Source: Nectonema munidae
Taxonomy: Eukaryota > Nematomorpha > Nectonematoida > Nectonematidae
Reading direction: 5' to 3'
DNA length: 64,000 nt
Assembly (NCBI GenBank): GCA_030549495.1
Contig: JAUIRK010000775.1
Span: forward strand, 62,001 to 126,000
Of the stretch, positions 54,100-64,000 are shown in pieces. The number at the start of each line of letters is the position of its first letter. The first letter of the stretch is position 1. The position numbers and the translations under genes are program-made. Below the pieces are notes generated by a model. The model saw nothing but the letters and a program-made list of their open reading frames with translations, did not search any database and was not told the origin of the DNA.

Positions 54100-54788
54100 A
54101 AACTACATACGCAGATGTGGTAAAGAAGAATAACTATCTGTACTTTATATCTAAAAATGAATCTAGCCAAGATATTATTAAGAAATCTTCAAAAATATTA
54201 GAAGATGTTCGTGCAGGTAAAGTCTATGAAAACATTACAACCACAGATACTGTTCCAATTTTAAAGATTCCAAAAACTTGAAGCAAGCTTCAGAAAAAAT
54301 GAATAAAGAGAACATAAAGATTAATTCTGTAAAAAAAATTTCCCCAAACTAAGCATGAATTTATCCTCTGAAATTTCAGACGAAACAGCTCTAAACTCAA
54401 TCTTTTTGAAAAATCCAGATCTCAAAAGTCTAGTAGATGATGGTGAATACTTCAAACTCCTGTTTTCAAAATGTGTAAGATTTCTAATCGCAAAATTCAG
54501 ATTTTCTCTGTCTCAAGTAAAATTAACAAATTTATATCCGACAATAAATTTGTACTAAGAAACTCAGTCAAGCTTTTTCATGTGCTAACTGCAAATCTCA
54601 TGAGCTTGAAAATGGGAATCATTCAGCGATGGAATGCTGAATTTTCTTTTTTTGATGATAACTTAAACTCTACTTCTTTTTACTCAGAAGGAGCTATGCA
54701 TCAGTCTGAAATACTCGATTCAACCTCTTGTTCTGTTAGAAGCATTAACGAATCCCGAATTTTAATAACTTTACCATACTTAGCCTGA
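54100..54788 (+). pseudogene. LINE ORF1 remnant
   Basis: ESSQDIIKKSSKILEDV near 54165-54215 and LKNPDLKSLVDDGEYFKLL near 54405-54465 match ORF1 of the 13144-15644 LINE. The cysteine knuckles are no longer readable. Several stops. Confidence 0.6.
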
Positions 54789-54892
54789 ACGTATAATCTT
54801 TGAATAATAAGTTTGATTTACTTGAGATCTTTCTCAATGTAGTGTATGAAAAGTATAATCTCAAAATCGATGTTCTTTGCTTATAAGAATGT

Positions 54893-55420
54893 TTGTTCAA
54901 AGATTTTTGTTCTTATCACATTGATGATTATATTTTTCTGGATTACGTCAGTGGGCTATCATTACACAGCGGATTAGCGTTCTTTGACAATAAAAAACTA
55001 GATTATAAAATTGTCAAAAAACTTTCTTCTCTAGAAAGTTTTGAACATTTTGCAATTGAATTGTTTGTCAGAAACCAACAATTTCGGACCATAAACAATT
55101 TTTACGGAACTCCACATAATTCATCTTCAAGCATAGAATTCTCTCTTTCTTATATTGACGACCTTTTGTTTAATTGCAAAGCATCGAACACTAATATTCT
55201 TCTCGGTGACTTCAATTTAGACATCTTTAAGAAAAACAGCATTATTGTCAACTTTGTGAACAAGGTTTACTCTAATGGTTTTAAAGTTTGTATTTCATCG
55301 CAGACTCGTCCACGTTCTGGGACATGTATTGATCATTTTTTAATTTTAAAAGAATATAAAACTGGTGTTTTCAATACTTGCAGCTCTGACCATTTGCCTA
55401 TTTTTTTTCATTCAGCCTAG
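54893..55420 (+). pseudogene. LINE ORF2: APE-type endonuclease
   Basis: One open frame of 175 codons with ILLGDFNLDI (catalytic Asp/Asn block) and SSDHLPIFF (catalytic Asp-His block), the two hallmarks of APE-like LINE endonucleases, plus NNFYGTPHNS between them. The N-terminal part (SLNIxSI, QE) lies upstream out of frame; the frame's ATG is not the natural start. Confidence 0.85.
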
Positions 55421-55805
55421 AAAGACTACATTCATCCAACTGTGAAAAAACTCGTTTTCTTTTTAATGAAAAACATCTTGAATCTATCTTGATTCTATCT
55501 TGAATTTTTTTTGCCTTTGATTGGAATCGTCTTATGAATAGGAATTGCAATGAACCAGAGTGGCTATTAGAGTCTATAAACAGTTCCATTTCAGAAATAA
55601 TAAGATCTTCAAATAAGCAAACCTATAATAATTTCGGTGAAAAATTCAGACAAAAACAAAAAAGTTGGATGACGAATGATGTTTTATTTTTAATTAACAA
55701 AAGAGATAAAAAAAAAATTCCAAAATGAAGAAGAACAATACTGATATTTCTACAGCCACTCCTTTCAAAAGATAACAAAATTAAATTAAAAAGAAGATAA
55801 TTTAT

Positions 55806-57397
55806 TTGAAAAAAGAGCATTACAAACTTTCATTTTCGCAAATTACGAACTCCAAAAATACATGGTCAGTACTCAACTCGGTTATTAAAAATGGCAAAAA
55901 ATCCTGTAACTTCGTTGTTATAAATGATCAAACTTTTACTGACAAATATACAATGTCTAATAAACTAAATAAATTCTTCACAGCTGCTGATACTTCTGAA
56001 ATAACTAATGATTCGTTCTATGATATCTTGAATATTGAAAGTAATGGTGAATTCCAACTTGATTTTTGTGAACCAATTCAAGTTGAAAAAGCAATTGAAG
56101 AACTTAGGCAAAGTAAATCCTGCGATGCCCAGGGTATCAATATTCACCATATTAAACTTGTAAAAGCCAGTTTCTCGTTCATTCTGTTTTTTTGTTTCAA
56201 TGGATGTTTAGAACATTCCATATTTCCAAACGTGCTGAGATTGAGTAAAGTAGTTACAATTCCCAAAAAGGCAAGCAACGCTGAAATTACTAATTTTCGA
56301 CCAATATTGATCATTCCTGTGATTTCGAAGATCTTTGAAAAGCCTCTTAATTCTCAAGTCGTACCACTTTTTGAAAACAATAATTTGCTGTACAACAACC
56401 AGTTTGCTTTCAGGAAAGGCTTTTTCAACTGAGCTTCTCCACACCTGTTTTCTAGACAAATTTGTTTCACACCTGGAACAAAAGAGGGACGTTGGCGTAG
56501 TTTTCTTAGACATATCAAAGGCGTTTGATAGCATCTCGCATAAAATTTTACTATTTAAACTCCATAAATATGGTTTTGATAGCAAAGCCCTGAACTTTTT
56601 CGATTCGAATTTGAAAAACAGAAAACAATTCGTTCAGTTTAATGGCAATGACTCAAATATTGTTTCCCCTTCCAAAGCTGTGCCTCAAGGCTCTATTCTG
56701 GGGCCAATATTTTTCATAGTTAATATCAACGATTTGATCAGAATTTTTAAGTTTTTTGACTACTTAATCAACGCAGATGACGTAACTCTTCATTTTCCGG
56801 ACCCTTCATATAAGTATCTCTCCCTTTCCTAGAATTTTTTTCAAGTTAAACGATGGTTCGCTTACAATAACTTGACAATTAATAAATTGAAAACTAAAGC
56901 CATGATTATTTTCTTCAAGTCCTACACCTGTTTTATCTTTGTTTCAAAAAGAATACCTTGATGTTGTGACAGAATTTGATCTCCTTGGTTTACGTAATGA
57001 TAGTAAATTTAATTTCTATAGCCACATTACTAATCTTTAAAATGGAACCTTTGTCACATTGCATTTATTAAAAACTCTTTTCTTGCCTCAAATTTCTTAC
57101 AGTTTGATAAATTTTGGACATGCAAAGTTGCATTCTCTTCACGTTTTGTACAAAAAAGCGCTAAGAAATGTTGCCGGTGCAAGCAAATATTCTCATACTA
57201 ACAACTTGTTTGTGGAATATGATCTTCTTAAACTCAAGGATCTCTTTTCCCAAAAAATTGGACTATTTCTCATTTCTTCCCTCGTACAAACAGAAAGACT
57301 CTTATTCTTTTTGCTGTCCACTCTCATTGAACAAACCAAATTTCAGATTAGCACTTTCAAAACTGTCCATAAGGTACAAAGTTGTCGATTTTTATGA
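55806..57397 (+). pseudogene. LINE ORF2: reverse transcriptase
   Basis: Frames 55806-56432, 56335-56832 and 57059-57397 carry in order: EELRQSKSCDAQGINIHHIK and FRPILIIPVISKIFEK (fingers), VVFLDISKAFDSISHKILLF (motif A), AVPQGSILGPIFF (motif B), NADDVTLHF (motif C), and the C-terminal LFLPQISYSLINFG. Two or more frame shifts and stops separate them. Confidence 0.85.
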
Positions 57398-57540
57398 ATG
57401 TCATAAAAGTTTAATTAGTGAAAGCTGTTGCTCGACAAAAGAATTCAAAACTTTGTCCAAGCTTCTTTTCACAGACAACTACAAACTGCCACGTGTGTGT
57501 AACAAAGATTGTTTTTCATGTAAATACTCAAGTTAAATAC

Positions 57541-57738
57541 AATTAATATTTCTTTTTTTTCTTTTTTGCGAAGGTCCGGCTTGCGATTTTCGTAAACCTT
57601 TGGAACTACGCAAACTTTATGATTTGATTTATTTTCTTTATGATTTCAATTGTTTTCTGTTGCTTCACTCGTTTTATTTTTACCCCACATGATGTATTCA
57701 TTAATATACATGTAAAGATGTGTACGTGTAAGTCGTGC
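57541..57738. other. LINE 3' region, unresolved
   Basis: T-rich DNA with no clear tail microsatellite. Confidence 0.4.
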
Positions 57739-57876
57739 TTAACCCATTTAGGGCCAATGTTCCTATTTTGGAACATAAGTCAATTCATCTTCGTCTGCTT
57801 TTTTCAATGACTTTGAATATAAATCGTCTGCATTTTTTTAGATATCGTCTGCGTTGCTTGGCCTTAAATGGGTTAA
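57739..57876. mobile_element. piggyBac-like TTAA MITE, copy D (best preserved), 138 bp
   Basis: TTAACCCATTTAGGGCC and GGCCTTAAATGGGTTAA are near-perfect inverted ends, each starting with the TTAA target site. Inside: TTCGTCTGC, ATCGTCTGC and ATCGTCTGC, and the small palindrome AATGTTCC-TATTTT-GGAACAT. It matches copy C, reverse-complemented, over nearly its full length. Confidence 0.88.
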
Positions 57877-59466
57877 TTAATTAGTTTTCTTTTATTGTTT
57901 GTGTTTATTTTTATTTTAAAACATTTTCTTTCTCCTTATCTTTTTATTTTTATTTCGGGTAGTGTAAAAATAGAATTCTTCTTTTAAAAAAAAAGATTGG
58001 AGATTGCATGCTAATTTTATGCCCCTTCTTGCTGTCTCGCATTCACCAAATATAAAAAATTCGAAAATTTTTGAATTTTGGCAAAAAAAAGGCCATTTTA
58101 TGTTCACTTCTGCAAGTTTTTAAAATGTCATGTTGTATTTCTGCTCATCTTCCTTCTAGAGATAAATTTTTGGAAAGTATAATTCTTTTTAAATATACAA
58201 AGTTTACTACCAAAATATGGAAAAATAATTTTATATTGATTTAATTGTAAAAATTTGAAGTCAATTATTTTAAAATGAAAGTAACTTTTTATGATTTTTC
58301 GTAAAAAATTAGATTTCCCGCTGATAATAATAGTAATAATAATTTAATATTGAAGTATTTCAAAAAGTACTTACTACTTCCAATCCAAAAGAAAATGAGT
58401 AAATTTATAAAAGTGTGCATACTAGCAAAATTCGAGGTTAAATGCACAAAACAAGTATATCAATTTATTTATATATATTTATGTCAATTCAAGTTTACAA
58501 TGTGTAAACAAACGCATAAAATAAGCCATTCTACATAAACATTTATGAAGAAGAATGCCATAATAATAATAATACACTCCATATATAGCTTGTATATGGC
58601 CGCCTGCCTAATCGCTCTCAAACGCATTCAATTCAAAAACTAACATTGCTTTGAAAATAATATTTATTTTAGATTTCAGTAATGTCAATTGTAGTGCTTT
58701 AGTTTAAACCAAGAGAAATTATATTACCTTTATTGCAACTCTGTATCATTTATCGATAAGCAAATAGAACGCATTTTTAGGATTGATGGTCTTTTTTCAT
58801 TTATTTTGGAATTGAGAATGAAAAATTCAGATGCCAGATAGCGAAGTGATAGAAATTTAGGCTTTGTCCTATTGATGTTATCAATTTATAATTTTACTTC
58901 TTTTAAATTTTACTAGAAATTAAATCCAGTAATAATCTTACTCATGCTGATAATTTAAATTTTAATCAAATTATTGCATTTAGATGGCGTTAATACGCAC
59001 GCACATATCAATTAATATTTTTAAAATTTTTTAAATTAACTTAGAATGTTCTACTATATCTATTTATTAATTAAATTATTGAACTAATTAAAACTAGAAA
59101 ATTGGAACTTTTTTAATTTTTTTTGAAAGTTTTTTATGTATTCAAATATTAGTATCCTAAAATTATCAGATGAAGATTTTTTACTTTTGTGTAAAATGAT
59201 GCTTCATCTGAAATAAACTTCGTAAACTTTTTTATCCCTAGATCTTTTTGTTTTTTGAGTATTAGGGCAAAAAAGCTTTCAAATTATTAAAACGAATTTA
59301 CTATATAAAAATAAACTATATTAGAAGCCTTGAAAGTAGTTAAGTACACTATATTTATTTCTGTTAAAAACTACACATAAAAATCGCAAGATTTACTATT
59401 TTCAGTAGCAAAAAACTTTTTAAGATGGAGGCAAATTTACTATAATAAGTAATAAAATTAGGCATA
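57877..59466. other. Intergenic, AT-rich
   Basis: No gene seen. ATA microsatellites near 58326-58343 and 58560-58574; the frame 58350-58538 is unrecognised. Confidence 0.5.
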
Positions 59467-59560
59467 AGAAGAAGAAGAAGGGTTTATTTTGCAAGCAAAA
59501 GAGAGACATGTAATATGACGAAAAAAACGAAAACATCACAAACAATAACGAAAAAAGGGC
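59467..59560 (-). mobile_element. LINE 3' tail fragment, minus strand
   Basis: AGAAGAAGAAGAAGGGTTTATTTTGC is, inverted, GCAAAATAAACCC(TTC)n, the LINE tail type also seen at 13155 and 52757. The upstream extent is undetermined. Confidence 0.55.
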
Positions 59561-62500
59561 CATGCAGCAATATCAAATATAAGCGTTTTATAAAAGATCA
59601 TAAAGTCGCTTTTATGATTAACACATGAAAGTAAGATGTGATTTGACGAAAAGAAACATGATATATCGAAGGAATAAGAGGAAAAAGGATGAGATTCGTG
59701 TAATTACATAGAATATATGTACAAATATTAAAATATTATATTAATTACAAAATTAGCATATCCACAATTATACAAGATTAGGCAAATGAGAGAGAAAGAA
59801 CTTTATAATCAATACATTCGGTGTCTATTACAAGAAAAACAGTCAGAATAGATGGCTAATGTAGATGAGAAGCAAGGCGGCAACATCAAACAATTGTAAA
59901 ATCGCCAACGCTTCTCCTTCGCCAATGCTTCTCCTAGAACCGTTTCATAAGGTAAACTTATGAAAATCTATTCTTTCCTTGGAAGAAATGTTCACAACTA
60001 GAAATAGAAATATTTTTAAATGATATGAATGTCAAAGTAATGATTCCTTTATCAATCTGAAGAATCTTGTTTACTCACCATTGGAAAGTCTATCATATCA
60101 TTACGCAGCAAAGGTAAGCAGTTGTTCTATAAATGTTATATGTTTAAAAGCGACAGTTTTTTTTTAGTCACACGACAGTGAATTACGCAAACTGTTAAAT
60201 CTGATTGGATAAAATATTTTGAATAAGTTTGTTTTTATAATCAATAAATTTAGGGGACTGCTCATGCTCTAATTTAAAATGTGGAAGAAATGAAAAATCA
60301 ACTAACATTATTCTTTATGTTTTAATTTTTTGACAAAAATACCTTCTAGATTCATAATTGAAAATAAATTATTAATTAATATCATTGTAAACTTTTATCT
60401 TTTTATCTGTTTATACTTTGAAAGATTTTATTTCAAATTTCGCATCCTCCTTCCTAAAAATAAATGTCAATAAATATAATTTTTTCACAATAAAAAAAAT
60501 TTATAGAAAATTAAAAAAAATTTTAAGATAATCTTTCAATGTAAAATAAATTGAGAAAATCGACACTTTTTGCAACATTTATCATCCTTTTTCCTAAGTG
60601 ACACGTACTTTTGGGGGTTATCTTGCAAATTTTGATGTTAGACTTGATTTTACTGAAACTAATTTTAATATAACGACTTTCACATTTATCTATACAGCCT
60701 CTTTTTAAATAAAGACGTAAGTGTTGCCTACTGCAACAAGTCTACTTTCTACAACACAATATGAGAAAATGAAAAAAAGTCTTTTTTTTATTTTTTTAAA
60801 ATTGATAGTAAGTCATCTTACTTACCAACTTATATTTTCTATATCTCAATTGAACCTCTAGGTGTATTTAATGTATATGGATATATTGGTATATCTATTA
60901 TTTTTGTCATCTTGCCTCACAATTGGATGAATATTCCAAAAATGTTTAGCTCTATATTCGTCCATAAAAAATATCTCATGAGGTATATTTAGTAAGATAA
61001 GCATTGTCTAGCTGTGTGAATGACTGAACTATAGAAGATCTTTTAGTGCATCTTTAATTTCAAAAACTCTGTAAAGTGTAGCACTTTTCTCGGATAAAGT
61101 TACATACTCTTATATGAACACTGAATATGGGTAAAGTCTGATATTGCATAACTTTAAGTAAACTATTTAAATCAAGAAAAATCGGAATGAGATTCGTATT
61201 CTGAATCGGCCTTTTTTTTTGGAAATTGGCATGACCCGGAATCATCCAAAATTTTGGCATTATCCCATCATTAGTATAGTCATTCAAAAAATAAGAAGTG
61301 AATATAAAGAGATACAGAGAAATTCTTATCAATCAATTTTACATTTCTATTTATGTTTATCATACCGATCAACTAGAGTTTTATAAGTGGATCGATGGTA
61401 AATAATATTATAATTTCGTAAATTTTACTACCCTAGATAGTTTGAGAATGATAAAATTTTAGTTTACCAAATATTTAACAACCAAAATTAAATTAAATAA
61501 AAATAAATTAAATGAATTATTGTTTTTTTTAAAAATTGCCTTAAAATAGCTTTATTCATAAAATTTATATATGATTTAATCATTTAAAAATATAATACTA
61601 GCCGGTCCCGTGGTTGTTTCTCGCTTCGCTTGAAACATAGGATCTTTGGTAGTGTGTATTTTTTATATGGTTTGATGAGTTGCTAATGGTGTGGTGGTGA
61701 GTTATTTGTTTTTAGCATAGTTGTATCTTTTGTGTGTATTTTTGCTCATTACACCATATAAAAATACATACAAAACATAAAAATAATTTCAACCAATCAG
61801 AATGCTTCAAACACACACAGACACATGCCCTTTTTTACATTTTATAACAAAAAATAAAATTGAAATTAGATTTAAAAAGCAAGATTTTATTCTTTGATAA
61901 ACTTTTCGACCACATCAAAAAGCATTGTTAAGAGTAAAAATATTATAAAATTTTTTAATTGATCTTTTTAATATAACTGTCGGGATTTTGGTTTCGTTGT
62001 TCTTTAGGAATGTACCTGTTGTGTTCTATGAAATCTTTATCATAGAAAATTTTCGTACACTTTTTCAAGCCACCACATGTTTTAATTTCAAGCGGCCTCT
62101 TCTGCATAAAACAAAACTGGGCATGGAGAAAATTTAATTGGAGGGAGCTAAAGATATTACTTTTCAATTAGTAGTGGAAAAAAAGAAGTGGAATGCAAGA
62201 ATAGATCATTTTCATTTATCAAAAGACCAGATATGCGAAACTAATTATGCATTTTACAACACATCATCTTTGCCAATTTCAACGAAGCTTTGTATGAATT
62301 TTGATTTTTCCTATTTTTTTTAAAAAGCCTTCAATCCAGCACTTTGTTGATAGCATGCAAACTAAATATTGACTTTTGTATGTTGCGTTTACATGAAAAA
62401 AATTTCAAGGATATCTTTGCATCATATTTTTATAAAAAAAATCACCACTCAACGTTCAAATGATATCTCTCTTTCTACATAACAAATTTTAGGAGCTCTT

Positions 62501-62629
62501 TGCTTACAATTTTACGACTCAAAAATGTGTATTTAATAAAGTCAATTGAACAGCAAGCTAATAAAGCTGTAAAAACAAAGGAAATATTTTCAAAATTTTG
62601 CCAAAACTGAACCCCTCTTACCTACCATA
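59561..62629. other. Intergenic, AT-rich; unplaced repeats
   Basis: ACTAGCCGGTCCCGTGGTTG at about 61600 starts a patch with ATTTTTATATGG and its inverse CCATATAAAAAT, possibly a Helitron-like element. The minus-strand frame 61060-61332 (MPKFWMIPGHANFQKKRPIQ) and the two frames near 62000-62300 are not recognisable as families. Confidence 0.4.
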
Positions 62630-63235
62630 CAGGATTAGGGACTCAAAACCAAAAATGGAATCTAATTTCTTAATCATATTGTGAAAAATTTTTTACTCTC
62701 CCCTCCCAATAATGAAAAGGTTTTCATCGCAGTTGACAGAATTCGTAGTTTCATTAAACTGAGTTGCAAAAAAGTTGAAAATGGAATTGCGAATCATTGA
62801 AACCACTTGTGACAGTATCTCCTTAAACATCTCTACTATTAGCCTTGTTACGGTATCGTTTAACAGGAAATATATACTTCAGCTTTTCAAGTACAGAACT
62901 TCTTAGCACATCCAATATGATATCTTTGCAGGTCCACGGTTCTCCTATTTCATGGGACTTTTTGACAATAGTTATTTCTTGATACTTCATAGGAGGCTTT
63001 CTAAGCGCACTTAAAAATTTTCAAAAGCATTGATATGTTATTAAACCGAGATTTATGAATCGTTGAGCTTGCCGTTAAAAATAATAATCAATCATTTTGT
63101 TTACTGAACTCGTGTGCTTCATTTCCAAGTGTCTTTTTAACTTGCCGGGCTTAAAGAAAGTGGTTACCAACATTTTAGAACACAAAACACAATGCGGTTC
63201 CTCTTCCCCGCCAGATCGTGATGCGGTTAATAACC
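62630..63235 (-). pseudogene. Broken ZBED-type hAT transposase, N-terminal part
   Basis: Minus strand: EEEPHCVLCSKMLVTTFFKP and GKLKRHLEMKHTSSV (63215-63110), a BED-type finger with C-x2-C and H-x4-H; then EITIVKKSHEIGEPWTCKDI and ILDVLRSSVLEKLKYI (about 62990-62870), matching the segment before the catalytic Asp; then faint DESTD-region text. Stops divide it. The C-terminal half was not seen. Confidence 0.7.
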
Positions 63236-63309
63236 AAAGTTAATAACTTAAATTTTACTTTAATATATTAATTTAATTAATTAATTTTTTTGGTTAATAA
63301 CCAAAGTTC
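63225..63309 (+). repeat. 17-bp direct repeat around an AT spacer
   Basis: GGTTAATAACCAAAGTT occurs at about 63225 and 63292. The spacer is nearly all A/T. The unit is itself partly palindromic (GGTTAATAACC). Confidence 0.8.
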
Positions 63310-63566
63310 AAGTATGAGCCTTCATATTTAATTTTTTAAGCCATTAAGAAAAATGAGCATTTATATCCCTAAAAATTAGACGTGAAAAGCAATAAAAGAA
63401 TGAATATTGTCTACCTCTATTCAAAGACTAAATTATTTGTTCTTTTAAATGCAACTTATTGCCAAAAATTGCAAATGACCCAATATGGATGCAATATCTT
63501 GCGCAAAACGATCCACTGAGTGACCCCATCTTGGTCTCCATGAAATTGATTTAGGGTCATCTAGAG
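63310..63566. other. Short intergenic stretch
   Basis: Nothing recognised. Confidence 0.5.
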
Positions 63567-64000
63567 CAATGGTTCTCAAACTTTTTTCTTCCATGTCCCC
63601 CTTTTTATCTAAATATTATTGTATGGCCCCATAAAGTTTTTTATTAGAGGTCAAAAACGAAAATTCGGAACTTTTTCCTGAAGTTATTCATTCAAACAAC
63701 ATAACATAAGAGCAAAAAAACTGTAAAATTCATTCAAAAATGATAGTGCTTCTAAATCATAACTTTTTTTTCCTAATAAATTAGAATTAAAGTTGCCTTC
63801 CAATTGAGTCTTTTTTACTTCATTTTAACGGTCTAAACGTAGTAGATGTGGAAACAAAACTATAAAATTTTATGAAAATAGTATTTTTATATAAAGTTTC
63901 AAGATATAGTCACTAAAATAGTTTTTGTATCATATATAGATATATATATAAAATATAGAAAAATCAACAAAGCTTTGGGGCATCTTTATAAATAAAAATG
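63567..64000 (+). mobile_element. Left end of a hAT element, cut by the window
   Basis: CAATGGTTCTCAAACTTTTT followed by CATGTCCCCCTTTTT is a typical hAT terminus. The expected duplication is ATCTAGAG (63559-63566). The right end lies beyond the window. Confidence 0.6.

Larger units (their letters stand above)
53980..57540 (+). mobile_element. LINE with ORF1, endonuclease and reverse transcriptase remnants
   Basis: Same family as 13144-15644 but less deleted: ORF1 (about 53980-54780), APE endonuclease (54893-55420), linker (55534-55728) and reverse transcriptase (55806-57397). It keeps the parts the other copy lost. Frame breaks occur in each module, so it is inactive. The 3' end is unclear; a TTAA MITE lies at 57739. 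Confidence 0.85.

Noticed and set aside
1-64000. CRISPR arrays, rRNA genes, bacterial-type operons
   Set aside because: None seen; the tandem repeats present lack spacer structure and the window is eukaryotic.

Overview
The window is AT-rich, repeat-laden invertebrate nuclear DNA. Intron-split host exons, many hAT DNA transposons, CR1/L2-type LINEs, tRNA-derived SINEs and miniature inverted-repeat elements (MITEs) point to an arthropod. The texture reminds me of parasitic copepods such as salmon lice, but that is recall, not a test. Nothing prokaryotic is present: no operons, rRNA or CRISPR.

Host genes. (1) A single-exon C2H2 zinc-finger protein of 471 aa lies at 9670-11085 on the minus strand. 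(2) I could assemble by eye a minus-strand, multi-exon zinc metalloprotease of the reprolysin/M12B type. Its exons are at 41285-41326, 40788-40897, 39070-39095 (26 nt), 35490-35595 and 24138-24266, with a possible further exon at 20777-20908. Splice sites and codon phases agree at every junction. The active-site motif HExxHxxGxxHD is split between two exons 11.2 kb apart and is followed by a Met-turn (CSEYGIM). A second protease-like 3' end at 41626-41684 suggests a tandem paralog.

Layout. 1-9.6 kb: intergenic, with hAT MITEs, two TTAA-flanked piggyBac-like MITEs, and a non-autonomous hAT that carries a perfect 279-bp inverted repeat of unusually high GC. 9.6-11.1 kb: zinc-finger gene. 11.5-20 kb: an old hAT, a minus-strand LINE that lies inside or against it, a MITE with CCCAAATA arrays, a fossil Ty3/Gypsy pol, and a broken ZBED-type hAT. 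20.7-41.3 kb: the metalloprotease, whose introns are packed with elements, including a complete hAT (27757-30652) with perfect 8-bp target duplications, 16-bp perfect terminal repeats and an uninterrupted 602-aa transposase. 41.6-51.4 kb: paralog 3' end, SINE, unidentified decayed coding text and three hAT derivatives. 51.4-57.9 kb: two plus-strand LINEs and a TTAA MITE. 58-64 kb: mostly AT-rich noncoding DNA, a LINE tail, a broken hAT transposase and one hAT terminus at the window edge.

The elements record insertion order: a TTAA MITE cut into a dead hAT transposase, a pogo/Tigger-like element probably sits in the leader of the intact hAT, and a LINE tail abuts hAT coding sequence. The strongest items for follow-up are the metalloprotease gene model, the intact hAT and the 279-bp perfect hairpin.
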